A stretch of DNA of 12,612 nt from JAFGED01 sp034430835 (GTDB lineage: Bacteria; Chloroflexota; Anaerolineae; B4-G1). Each line of letters starts with the position of its first letter. The first letter of the stretch is position 1. Where the stretch lies: contig DAOUDX010000174.1 of the NCBI GenBank assembly GCA_034430835.1, positions 1 to 12,612 of the forward strand, in the 5' to 3' direction. The notes beneath the pieces are model-generated. The model had not been told where the DNA came from, did no database searches, and worked only from the letters and a program-made list of their open reading frames with translations. Position numbers and translations under genes: made by a program. This document shows positions 4,646 to 11,440 of this stretch, in pieces.

Positions 4646-6259
4646 TCAGCCTTTCTGTACTGGGGCCGCGCGCTTCTTGCGCTTGCGCTTCTCCTCGCCG
4701 TCCCTATAGTACTCTTGGTAGTAGTAATAGTAGCCACTCCGGCGACTGGGCACCCGATTGAGCACGACTCCGATCAGGTTCGCGCCCACTTGCCGAAGAC
4801 TCTCGACGGCCCGCCGCGCCACCTCCCGCCGCGTCTCCCCCACGTCCACCACCAACAATACCCCATCCACGTTCCGCGCCAGCACCGCCGCGTCCGTCAC
4901 CGGCAGCACCGGCGGGCTGTCGATCAACACCACGTCCATATGTTGCAGCAATGCCTCCAGCAGCCCCTGCAAGCGATGCGACCCCAGCAGCTCCGCCGGG
5001 TTCGGCGGCAAGTCGCCCGCCGGAAGTATCACCAACCCCTCCACCTCCGAGGGCTGCAGTCGCCCGTCCATCGCCCCCTCCAGCAGCGAGCCCGTCAGTC
5101 CTCCCCGAGGGTGGACGCGAAACACCTTGTGCAACCGTGGCCGCCGCAGGTCCGCATCCACCACCACCACCCGCAGCCCTGCCTGCGCCATCGCCACCCC
5201 CAGGTTCGCCACAGTCGTGGATTTTCCCTCTGTGGGGCCTGCACTCGTCACCAGCAACGTCCGGATGGGCTTATCTACCCCCGTGTACTGGATGTTCGTG
5301 CGCAGCACCCGAAACGCCTCCGAGACCGGTGACAGCGGCTCCGCAATCGTAACCAACTCCCCGCCATCATTCTTCACCTGGCCGATCGCACCCAACGTGC
5401 TCAACCCCAGCGTTCGGCTGATGTCTTCCGGACTCTTGAGCGTATCGTCCAGGTACTCGACCAGGAAAGCGACGCCTACTGCCAACATTGCTCCCACGGC
5501 CCCCGCCAGCGCCGTATTCACCTGCGTGCGCGGTCGAACCGGAACGCTGGATACCCCGGCCTCCCGATAGAGGACGACGTTGTCGGCCGACTGGATTGCC
5601 AGCAGCCGCATCTCCTCATAGCTCTGCAAGAGCCCTGTGTAGCTATTGCGATATCCGGCCAGAACGGTCTGCAGGCGGGTCAGATCTGCCTGCTTCTCCG
5701 GGGTATCGGAGGTACTCAAAGCATCGATGGCCGCCTGCGTCTCCTCTATCGACACCGATAGCTCGTCCATCTGCTCCCGCATGCTGCTCAGAGAATCGCC
5801 ATAGCGCGCTTGGTGCAGCGCCTGGTTCTGCGCAATAAAGGTGTTGGCGATGCCATTGGTAAGCTGTGCGGCCCGGTTATTATCCGGATCCTCCACGCTC
5901 AACCGGATCAGCAAGGTATCTTTGACCAACTCGACGTCAACGTGGCTCGCCAACTGTTGCCACGTCGTCTCGCTCCCTAATCCCAGTTCCTCGATCACCG
6001 CCCCCAGCACCGGCTGCTCCGTCAACATCTGGGCATAGGTGTATGCTTGACGCTCGCTGACCAGAATCGCCGCATAGTCGTTCGTGCCCAGAGTCGGCAC
6101 CCGTTCAACCAGCAGGGTTGCGGTGGCGCTGTAGACAGGCGTCATCCGGGAGCTGACAAAGTACGCGCTGACCCCAGCTAACACCGCACAACCCACGATC
6201 AGCCACAGCCAGCGACGAATGACCAGGAAGTACCGTCGGATTTCTAGTTGGCCTTCCAT
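4646..6259 (-). CDS. Wzz/BY-kinase exopolysaccharide chain-length regulator
   Basis: A 537-residue fusion of a Wzz-type polysaccharide co-polymerase and a bacterial tyrosine kinase, acting at the cytoplasmic membrane in capsule/exopolysaccharide polymerisation and export. The Wzz domain begins at residue 1. TM1 is about 14-34 (RRWLWLIVGCAVLAGV), the extracytoplasmic region with coiled coil spans about 150-225, and a Pro-rich PVRPRTQ motif (240-246) precedes TM2 (about 248-268). The cytosolic kinase has Walker A SAGPTEGKSTT (339-349), Walker A' VVVVDADLRRP (364-374) and Walker B VVLIDSPP (443-450). The C-terminal Tyr cluster GYYYYYQEYYRDG (509-521, seven Tyr) is the autophosphorylation tail, followed by a Lys/Arg-rich end. 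Fusion of both parts in one chain is of the proteobacterial/Chloroflexota type. A strong promoter lies about 250 bases upstream. Confidence 0.93.
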   Translation of the reverse strand: MEGQLEIRRYFLVIRRWLWLIVGCAVLAGVSAYFVSSRMTPVYSATATLLVERVPTLGTNDYAAILVSERQAYTYAQMLTEQPVLGAVIEELGLGSETTWQQLASHVDVELVKDTLLIRLSVEDPDNNRAAQLTNGIANTFIAQNQALHQARYGDSLSSMREQMDELSVSIEETQAAIDALSTSDTPEKQADLTRLQTVLAGYRNSYTGLLQSYEEMRLLAIQSADNVVLYREAGVSSVPVRPRTQVNTALAGAVGAMLAVGVAFLVEYLDDTLKSPEDISRTLGLSTLGAIGQVKNDGGELVTIAEPLSPVSEAFRVLRTNIQYTGVDKPIRTLLVTSAGPTEGKSTTVANLGVAMAQAGLRVVVVDADLRRPRLHKVFRVHPRGGLTGSLLEGAMDGRLQPSEVEGLVILPAGDLPPNPAELLGSHRLQGLLEALLQHMDVVLIDSPPVLPVTDAAVLARNVDGVLLVVDVGETRREVARRAVESLRQVGANLIGVVLNRVPSRRSGYYYYYQEYYRDGEEKRKRKKRAAPVQKG

Positions 6260-6513
6260 GACTCTCCTTATTCCCTCGGTATGGGAGCAAGCACGGCTAC
6301 GCTGGCCGGAGGAGAGAGACTTTCTACTCTCCCCGAGCTCAACTCTTCAAATTCCCCTTAAAGAGACGACGACCGGAGATGGCTTCCTGAGCACGCAGAG
6401 CACTACCCCGGTCCTTAAAACGCATGTATCGTATCACTTAGCCAGGCCCTCCAAACACAATCGCTGCGAAATCTCGCAAGACCAGCCGTGACTAACTTTC
6501 GTACTTTGATACC
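6260..6513 (-). other. Long 5' leader of the BY-kinase gene
   Basis: From the predicted transcription start near 6507 to the ATG at 6259 there are about 248 bases without a convincing ORF. Two potential stem-loops are visible in the RNA (minus) sense: GACCGGGG near 6407-6415 pairing with CUCCGGUC near 6369-6377 (8 bp including one G-U), and GGAGAG with CUCUCC around 6311-6332. It does not match the conserved core of any riboswitch I can recall, including c-di-GMP types. A GGAG-type ribosome-binding site (aaggagagtc) precedes the ATG. The rest of the gap, 6543-6625, holds only the possible terminator listed below. Confidence 0.4.
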
Positions 6514-6542
6514 ATTATACAAGCGGTTAAAACTCTTGACAA
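6514..6542 (-). promoter_or_regulatory. Sigma-70-type promoter for the BY-kinase gene
   Basis: On the minus strand, TTGTCA (6537-6542) and a perfect TATAAT (6514-6519) are separated by exactly 17 bases (6520-6536). The orientation points to the Wzz/BY-kinase gene, with a predicted transcription start near 6507. It is one of the strongest promoter matches in the window. Confidence 0.75.
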
Positions 6543-6589
6543 GCCACCCATCACCTGACTTCTACCCGGCATTGAGGGAAGAGTGACGC

Positions 6590-6608
6590 AAAGCCCTCCC
6601 CAGGGTTT
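6590..6608 (-). terminator. Weak possible terminator after the isomerase gene
   Basis: In the minus-strand sense, AAACCCT, a GGGG loop and AGGGCTTT can pair with one bulged C, 18 bases beyond the TAG of the isomerase gene. The stem is short and the T run is only three bases, so termination would be weak. Confidence 0.3.
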
Positions 6609-6625
6609 GATACGGTCTCCCTAGA

Positions 6626-7705
6626 CTACACGCTCTTCTCCCACCCCACATCGGCCAGCCGTTGCTTGAGAAAGTTGATAGTCGCCACCGGTGTCGGATC
6701 CACCTCGTTGAGCATCGCCAGATAGAAACTCACCCAGTCACCCAAGTGGATCAGGGAAAGCATCTGTGCTAATCGGCTTTCACCTCGTCCGTATGCCGTC
6801 TCAGTCTCTACGCCCTCGCGCCGGAGCAACTCTCCTGTCACCTCCCAGCGCGCCTGCACCCGCCGGTGATCATGGCTCGAACGCAACATCAGCACGATGA
6901 CCCGTTCGCACACAGCCCGAGGAATGGACAACCCCACGACAGCGTTGTGATCGAGTTCTGGCAGTTCCTCAAAGAAAGCCCAATGCTTGCTGTTCTCATT
7001 GAACTGTGTTTTCCAGCGATTGGCAACGGCGGCAAGCAACCCCGCTCCGTAGACGACCGGCAGCCGATCGAAGAGTCGATTTGCCAGGGACTTGGCTACG
7101 TTACGCGCCGCCGGCACGTCAGGCTCGATCTCTGCTTGCCATGCCTCCATTGTCCCAATGGCCTCCTCCAGGTCGGCGGCATGGTCCCGCAGCAGTCCCA
7201 GCCGCGATAAAAGCCCCAGCAGTAGGACAAAGGAATAGCCCAACGCGGCCCGTGGCTGCGCCTGGTAGTTGAATCTCGCCCACGGTATCCCCTTCTCCTG
7301 CGCCAGCGCGGCCAGCTTTCCCCCCGTTGTGATCGCCGCCGACAGAACATCTCGCTCCATCGCCTCTTGGAAAGCCGCGAGCGTCTCCTCCGTGTTGCCC
7401 GAATAGCTACAGCCGACCACCAGGTAATTGGGACCGCGGACGGAAGCAGGCAGCGCATAACCGCGCACGACCGTGATCGGCGCCGTGCACTCTTCGCCCA
7501 CCAATCCTTTCAACAAGTCGCCGCCGATGGCAGACCCCCCCATCCCCAAAACGACGACGTGTCGAACCGCCCGGTAAGCTGCTGGCAACTCCAAGCCCTG
7601 AGCCAGCGTCCAGGCATCTCGACACGTCTGGGGGAACTCACGGATACGACCGAGCATGTCCCCAGGATCGAAGTCGTCAAAACGTGTTGGTTCATCAAGA
7701 TTCAT
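6626..7705 (-). CDS. Bifunctional phosphoglucose/phosphomannose isomerase
   Basis: A 359-residue SIS-domain isomerase that interconverts glucose-6-P or mannose-6-P with fructose-6-P, feeding glycolysis and GDP-mannose-type precursors. The start is taken as ATG at 7705 (MNLDEPTRF), which has GGAGGTGGGGAG directly upstream; the longer frame to 7759 crosses the promoter -10 region. SIS phosphosugar-binding motifs are VVLGMGGSAIGGDLL (52-66) and GCSYSGNTEETL (98-109). The catalytic region is RWKTQFNENSKHWAFFEELP (230-249), with Glu in FFEELPE, followed by LDHNAVVG (His253). The conserved C-terminal helix containing IHLGDWVSFYLAM is present. Length and motifs are normal for the PGI/PMI family. It probably supplies sugar precursors for the polysaccharide locus downstream. 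Confidence 0.92.
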   Translation of the reverse strand: MNLDEPTRFDDFDPGDMLGRIREFPQTCRDAWTLAQGLELPAAYRAVRHVVVLGMGGSAIGGDLLKGLVGEECTAPITVVRGYALPASVRGPNYLVVGCSYSGNTEETLAAFQEAMERDVLSAAITTGGKLAALAQEKGIPWARFNYQAQPRAALGYSFVLLLGLLSRLGLLRDHAADLEEAIGTMEAWQAEIEPDVPAARNVAKSLANRLFDRLPVVYGAGLLAAVANRWKTQFNENSKHWAFFEELPELDHNAVVGLSIPRAVCERVIVLMLRSSHDHRRVQARWEVTGELLRREGVETETAYGRGESRLAQMLSLIHLGDWVSFYLAMLNEVDPTPVATINFLKQRLADVGWEKSV

Positions 7706-7744
7706 GTCTCCCCACCTCCAGCGCACGAATCGGCGCTGCCAGGA

Positions 7745-7772
7745 ATGATACCACAGCAAGTATAGCTGTCAA
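7745..7772 (-). promoter_or_regulatory. Promoter of the isomerase gene
   Basis: The minus strand shows a consensus TTGACA (7767-7772), a 16-base spacer and TATCAT (7745-7750). Transcription would start near 7738, giving a leader of about 33 bases that includes the ribosome-binding site. Confidence 0.7.
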
Positions 7773-7828
7773 CCGCTCCCTTGGCAACTCTGGATGGCGG
7801 TCCAAGCCGGGCGGATTCCCGGTGTGCC

Positions 7829-7857
7829 TTGCGTGAACGCACAGTCGGCGTTATAAT
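7829..7857 (+). promoter_or_regulatory. Promoter of tRNA-Leu and possibly tig-clpP
   Basis: TTGCGT (7829-7834), a 17-base spacer and a perfect TATAAT (7852-7857). The predicted start near 7864 is only about six bases before the mature tRNA 5' end. No other clear promoter lies between the tRNA and tig, so tig-clpP may be transcribed from here. Confidence 0.7.
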
Positions 7858-7869
7858 GCAGCCCAGCGT

Positions 7870-7951
7870 GGGGAAGTGTCGGAACTGGCAGACGAGCGTG
7901 ACTTAGGATCACGTGGGGCGACCCGTGCGGGTTCGAGTCCCGCCTTCCCCA
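7870..7951 (+). tRNA. tRNA-Leu (anticodon UAG)
   Basis: A class II tRNA of 82 bases. The acceptor GGGGAAG (7870-7876) pairs with CTTCCCC before discriminator A at 7951. The anticodon stem CGTGA/TCACG encloses the loop CTTAGGA with anticodon TAG, which reads CUA-type leucine codons. A long variable arm (TGGGGCGACCCG) is typical of tRNA-Leu. The T arm is GCGGG-TTCGAGT-CCCGC. The 3' CCA is not encoded. Confidence 0.95.
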
Positions 7952-7981
7952 TCTGCGAGTGGACCATCGAGGCCATCAGGA

Positions 7982-8007
7982 AGCCACCATCTGGGATGGC
8001 TGTTTCT
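7982..8007 (+). terminator. Possible weak terminator/attenuator between tRNA and tig
   Basis: AGCCA (7982-7986) and TGGCT (7997-8001) can pair, with inner CC/GG pairs, followed by GTTTCT. The stem is short and imperfect and the U tract is poor, so it more likely trims or attenuates readthrough from the tRNA promoter than ends it. Confidence 0.3.
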
Positions 8008-8029
8008 AAACTGCACAGGAGGCACACAC

Positions 8030-9358
8030 TTGAAGATCACTACCGAACCGCTGGAGAGCCGTCAGGTGTGCCTGACCATCGAGATAGATGAGGAGCAGGC
8101 TCAACAGGCCATGCAACGGGCTGCTCGCCAAATCTCCAAACAGGTGGACATCCCGGGCTTCCGCAAGGGGAAGGCGCCCTATGGGCTAATCCTGCAACGC
8201 TTCGGCGAGGACACAGTCCGCAAGGAAGCTGCCGAGGCGCTGGTCGAAGAAGTCTACGAACAAGCCCTGGAGCAAGAAGAGATCGAGCCCTACACTTCAG
8301 CCAAACTGGATGAAATCGAGTTACGCCCTATCACCTTCACGTTCACCGTTCCCCTGCAACCGACGGTGGAACTGGGCGATTACCGCGACTACCGGCTCAA
8401 GCATAAGAAAGTCAAGGTTTCGAAGAAAGAGGTGCAAGAAGCTCTCGAAGAGATCCGTCTGCAAAACGCGATGCTTGAACTCGTCGAGCGCCCATTGGCG
8501 ATGGGCGACGGCGCAGTGATTAGCCTTGTCGCGACAGTCGATGGAGAAAGAATCCTCGAAAAGAACGAGCTTCGCATCATGGCAGAAATCGAAGCCACCT
8601 ACCCAGCACCGGGCTTCGCCGAGGCAATCGTGGGCATGGAGGCTGGCGACGAACGCACCTTCACTCTGGCACTGCCGGACGACTCTCCCCGTGAGGATCT
8701 GCGTGGCCGGGAAGCAGAGTTCAACGTCAAGATGATCGAGGTCTACGACCAGATCATCCCTGCATTGGATGACGACCTGGCGCGCACCGTGGGCAGTTTC
8801 GATTCACTCAAGCAACTGGAGGCACGGGTCAAAGAAAGTCTGCAGCTGAGAGCACAAATGGAAGCCGATCGGGACTATTCCGAGCAGGTTCTGAACGCAA
8901 TCCTGGAGCGTGCCCAGATCGAGTATCCACCCATCATGCTCGAAAGAACCCTGGACAGGGTGGTCGAGGACTTCGAGGGAACAGTGAAACGCGAGACCAT
9001 GCTCTCGCTGGAAGACTACTTGCGCCTGCGAAATGAGACCAGGGAGACTCTGCGGGAAGAACTGACGCCCAACGCCGAGGCTCAACTCAAGCGCACCCTC
9101 ATGCTGGGTGAGGTCGTGAGGCTAGAAGAACTCGAAGTAAGCGACGAGGAAGTGGACGCGCGGATCAGAGCCAGCAGCGCACCTTGGGGCGTGCGGGCCG
9201 ACGAAGTGCGCGCCTCCCTCAGCTCAGATCGGGGCAAGGCCGCTGTCCGCAACCGCCTGCTGGGCAGCAAGGCCATGCTTCGGCTGGTCGCGATAGCCAA
9301 GGGCGAGGCCACGGACGAGCAGGGCTCGGAGAAGAAAGGGGCAGAGGAGGAAGAATAA
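8030..9358 (+). CDS. tig: Trigger factor (ribosome-associated chaperone)
   Basis: A 442-residue trigger factor that binds nascent chains at the ribosomal exit tunnel. The start is TTG at 8030 (LKITTEPLES): AGGAGG at 8018-8023 lies six bases upstream, and the longer frame to 7913 would overlap the tRNA. The N-terminal ribosome-binding domain carries the signature VDIPGFRKGKAP (39-50). A middle PPIase-like (FKBP-type) domain spans about 150-240 (MGDGAVISLVATVDGERI; AEFNVKMIEVYDQ). The C-terminal helical chaperone arms follow (SFDSLKQLEARVKESL onward), ending in an acidic Glu-rich tail. The stop overlaps the clpP ATG by one base (TAATG), so chaperone and protease are translationally coupled, as in the widespread tig-clpP-clpX order. 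No clpX follows here. Confidence 0.95.
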   Translation: MKITTEPLESRQVCLTIEIDEEQAQQAMQRAARQISKQVDIPGFRKGKAPYGLILQRFGEDTVRKEAAEALVEEVYEQALEQEEIEPYTSAKLDEIELRPITFTFTVPLQPTVELGDYRDYRLKHKKVKVSKKEVQEALEEIRLQNAMLELVERPLAMGDGAVISLVATVDGERILEKNELRIMAEIEATYPAPGFAEAIVGMEAGDERTFTLALPDDSPREDLRGREAEFNVKMIEVYDQIIPALDDDLARTVGSFDSLKQLEARVKESLQLRAQMEADRDYSEQVLNAILERAQIEYPPIMLERTLDRVVEDFEGTVKRETMLSLEDYLRLRNETRETLREELTPNAEAQLKRTLMLGEVVRLEELEVSDEEVDARIRASSAPWGVRADEVRASLSSDRGKAAVRNRLLGSKAMLRLVAIAKGEATDEQGSEKKGAEEEE

Positions 9359-9960
9359 TGGATAGTGTTCCACCTTCGGCGCTGATCCCTATGGTCATCG
9401 AAACGACGGCGCGGGGCGAGCGAGCCTACGATATCTATTCGCTGCTGCTGCGGAACCGTATCGTTTTCGTAGGGTTGCCGATCACCGATCAGATTGCCAA
9501 CCTGGTCGTGGCTCAGTTGCTGTACCTGGCGAACGAGGACCCCGACAAACCGATCCGCATGTACATCAACTGTCCCGGCGGTATCGTCTACCACGGCCTG
9601 GCGATCTACGACACGATGCAGCAGGTGCCGGCACCGGTCGAAACCTACGCCGTGGGTGTGACGGCCAGCATGGGCACGGTGCTGCTGGCAGCGGGAACGA
9701 AAGGCCGCCGGTACGCACTACCCCACGCAACGGTGCACATGCACCCCGCCGGTGGCAGCGCGCAGGGGTATGCCCCCGACGTCGCGATCCAGTACAAAGA
9801 ACTGATGCGCATCGAAGACCTGATCCACAACATCCTGGCAAGTCACACCGGCCAAACGGTGGAACAGATCGCCGCCGACTTTGACCGCGATCGCTACATG
9901 ACCGCTGAGGAAGCCGTCGAGTACGGGCTGGTGGATCAGGTTCTCAACCCATCAGAGTAG
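9358..9960 (+). CDS. clpP: ATP-dependent Clp protease proteolytic subunit (divergent)
   Basis: A 200-residue ClpP serine peptidase subunit; the ATG at 9358 is coupled to tig through TAATG. The N-terminal LIPMVIETTARGERAYDIYS and the turn PITDQIANLVVAQLLYL are classic ClpP. The catalytic Ser is S104 in GVTASMGTVLLAAG (usual form GQAASMGA). Asp is D178 in DRDRYMTAEEAVEYGLVDQV. The His region reads ATVHMHPAGGSAQGYA, where ClpP normally has HQPxGGxQG. H129 aligns with the catalytic His, but the following Gln is missing. The NCPGGI box also replaces the usual NSPGGS. These changes suggest a second-type ClpP paralogue rather than the housekeeping copy, but all three triad residues can be placed. 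A strong terminator follows. Confidence 0.92.
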   Translation: MDSVPPSALIPMVIETTARGERAYDIYSLLLRNRIVFVGLPITDQIANLVVAQLLYLANEDPDKPIRMYINCPGGIVYHGLAIYDTMQQVPAPVETYAVGVTASMGTVLLAAGTKGRRYALPHATVHMHPAGGSAQGYAPDVAIQYKELMRIEDLIHNILASHTGQTVEQIAADFDRDRYMTAEEAVEYGLVDQVLNPSE

Positions 9961-9978
9961 TTCTACAGCACGCCCAGG

Positions 9979-10003
9979 GCCGCCCTCAACGGGCGGCTTT
10001 CTG
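9979..10003 (+). terminator. Rho-independent terminator of tig-clpP
   Basis: A perfect 7-bp GC stem, GCCGCCC (9979-9985) and GGGCGGC (9991-9997) with loop TCAAC, followed by TTTCTGTT. It lies 18 bases after the clpP stop. On the opposite strand there is no T run, so it acts mainly on the plus strand. Confidence 0.88.
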
Positions 10004-10654
10004 TTATTCTGCCTTCAGCACGATCACTTCGCCGTCGTACAGCTCGCGCAAGCGCTCGACGTCGGCACGGGTTCCGACGACACCTGCCCCCCAGTGCATC
10101 GGCACCACCGCTTTCGGCCCGATGGCAACGGCGGCCCGCGCAGCCTCCTCGGCGTCCATCGTGTACGTCCCCCCGACAGGCAGCAAGGCCACGTCGCAGC
10201 GAATGCCGGCCATCTCCGGAATGTGATCGGTATCGCCGGCAAAATAGATCCGTTCCCCGGCCACAGCCACGACAAAACCCGTGTGTTCGTCCTTCCGGGG
10301 ATGGAAAGGCACGCCGGGGGAGCGGAACCTGCTCACATTGTAGGCCAGCACCGCCTCGATCTCCACCTCGCCCACCACCATCCTCTCTCCTGGCCGCAGC
10401 ACACGCACATCGCCTCCCAGTTTCTTCGCCGCTCCAGGGCTGGCGATGATCACCGTCCCAGGCCCACTGATGTGTTCCACGTCCTGTGGAGAGCAGTGAT
10501 CGGAGTGCTCGTGGCTGATCAGAACGATGTCGGCCTGGGGAAGCGCCCCTTTCAATCGCCACGGATCAAAGTAGATCGTCGGTGGGCCATCCAGGCGAAA
10601 GCTGGCGTGACCCAGCCAGTGCAAGCGTTCGAGCAACCCTATCGAAGCATCCAT
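10004..10654 (-). CDS. Metallo-beta-lactamase-fold metal-dependent hydrolase (UPF0173-like)
   Basis: A 216-residue MBL-fold hydrolase. ATG at 10654 has AGGAGG six bases upstream. Motifs in order: LHWLGHASFRL (11-21), the metal site SHEHSDHCSPQDV (47-59; H48, H50, D52, H53), NVSRFRSPGVPFHPR (106-120), YFAGDTDHIPEM (137-148; D141), LLPVGGTYTMDAEEAA (157-172) and VVPMHWGAG (183-191; H187). This combination, especially GGTYTMDAEEA and PMHWG, is typical of the UPF0173/L-ascorbate-6-P-lactonase-like branch. Its substrate is not known. It is soluble, with no signal peptide. It starts 2 bases after the stop of the bicupin gene, so the two form an operon, convergent with tig-clpP. Confidence 0.88.
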   Translation of the reverse strand: MDASIGLLERLHWLGHASFRLDGPPTIYFDPWRLKGALPQADIVLISHEHSDHCSPQDVEHISGPGTVIIASPGAAKKLGGDVRVLRPGERMVVGEVEIEAVLAYNVSRFRSPGVPFHPRKDEHTGFVVAVAGERIYFAGDTDHIPEMAGIRCDVALLPVGGTYTMDAEEAARAAVAIGPKAVVPMHWGAGVVGTRADVERLRELYDGEVIVLKAE

Positions 10655-10656
10655 AC

Positions 10657-11331
10657 CTATCCTCCTCCCGTATCGTACGTCACCTGCACCAACGCCGTGC
10701 CCTTGGTCGTGCTGAGTTGGTAGATCATTCCCTCCGGCACGACGGTGAAATCGCCAGGATGCAGGTGCACCATGCTATCGGACGTGCGCACGGTTGCCGT
10801 GCCGTCCAGAACAAAGATAAACGAATCGCGCGGGGACGGAATCCCGACCGGCCAGGTTCCCTCTCCCCACGTAACCTGCAAGACCGAGTCCTCGATCTGG
10901 GCGACGGTCTGGAACTGGAACGGCAGAGCGAGCGACCGCACCACGCTGCGCAGGCCGACGCGCTTCAGCTCCCTCTCACCATCGATGGCGTATAGACGTC
11001 GGCGACCGTTCTTCCGCTCAGGGACGACGCCGCAGCGCAAGAGCAACACGCTGGATCGCAGCTCAGAGCCAGAGCGATGGCCTACCCCCTTCGGCACCAC
11101 GGCCAACTCGCCTGGCCCCAGCCGAACCTCTCCCCACTCGCTCTCCAGCAGGATCGTCCCTTCGTAAACCCAGAACAGCTCGTCGAAGTCCATATGTTCG
11201 TGCCATTCCAGCGTTCCCTGGCAAATGTAGACGCTGACAACGATGTCGCCCATCAGGGCAACGTTCGCCATTGAGAACGGCTGATCGAGCTGTGCCGCGA
11301 TCTGGGAGACACTGAATTTGAGTCCGGCCAT
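10657..11331 (-). CDS. Bicupin-domain protein
   Basis: A 224-residue protein with two cupin barrels. The N-terminal cupin (about 35-90) has LEWHEHMDFDELFWVYEGTI with putative metal ligands H44, H46, E51 and, in VPKGVGHR, H85. The C-terminal cupin (about 150-216) keeps the barrel pattern (DSFIFVLDGTATV; LHPGDFTVVPEGMIY) but lacks the HxH ligands, so it is probably structural or ligand-binding only. The specific reaction cannot be assigned. ATG at 11331 is chosen because it lies eight bases past a TATAAT box, which fits a leaderless mRNA; the ATG at 11340 overlaps that box and 11367 lies in the -35. The gene forms an operon with the downstream MBL hydrolase (2-base gap). Confidence 0.82.
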   Translation of the reverse strand: MAGLKFSVSQIAAQLDQPFSMANVALMGDIVVSVYICQGTLEWHEHMDFDELFWVYEGTILLESEWGEVRLGPGELAVVPKGVGHRSGSELRSSVLLLRCGVVPERKNGRRRLYAIDGERELKRVGLRSVVRSLALPFQFQTVAQIEDSVLQVTWGEGTWPVGIPSPRDSFIFVLDGTATVRTSDSMVHLHPGDFTVVPEGMIYQLSTTKGTALVQVTYDTGGG

Positions 11332-11338
11332 CACTGCC

Positions 11339-11367
11339 ATTATACTTTCCCACTCAGGGAGATGCAA
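11339..11367 (-). promoter_or_regulatory. Promoter of the bicupin-hydrolase operon
   Basis: Minus-strand TTGCAT (11362-11367), a 17-base spacer (11345-11361) and a perfect TATAAT (11339-11344). The expected transcription start (11331-11333) coincides with an ATG, pointing to leaderless translation. Confidence 0.7.
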
Positions 11368-11406
11368 GCACGAGGGCGGAGCCGAAACTTCTGTTGGGAA
11401 AAGTTG

Positions 11407-11440
11407 AAAAGTGAACTGGTTTAAAGTTCAAAAGTGAACT
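11407..11440. repeat. Terminal repeats of the IS
   Basis: Direct repeat aaaagtgaact occurs at 11407-11417 and 11430-11440 (23-base period). The second copy also forms a perfect 6-bp inverted repeat with agttca at 11425-11430 around an AAAG loop. The position at the transposase 3' end fits an IS terminus. Confidence 0.6.

Noticed and set aside
4715..5570. Long plus-strand open frames opposite the BY-kinase gene
   Set aside because: Low-complexity Pro/Ser/Arg/His-rich products in shadow frames of a clearly conserved minus-strand gene; a GC-rich codon artefact.
6536..6575. Plus-strand TTGACA at 6537 as a promoter
   Set aside because: No acceptable -10 at 16-18 bases and no plus-strand gene downstream; the site is better read as the minus-strand -35 region.
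7913..8029. Extension of trigger factor upstream of TTG 8030
   Set aside because: It would translate the 3' half of the tRNA, and the family N-terminus begins with the KITTEPLES segment behind a strong AGGAGG.
11332..11367. N-terminal extension of the bicupin protein from ATG 11367 or 11340
   Set aside because: These codons lie within the -35/-10 promoter elements and no ribosome-binding site supports them.
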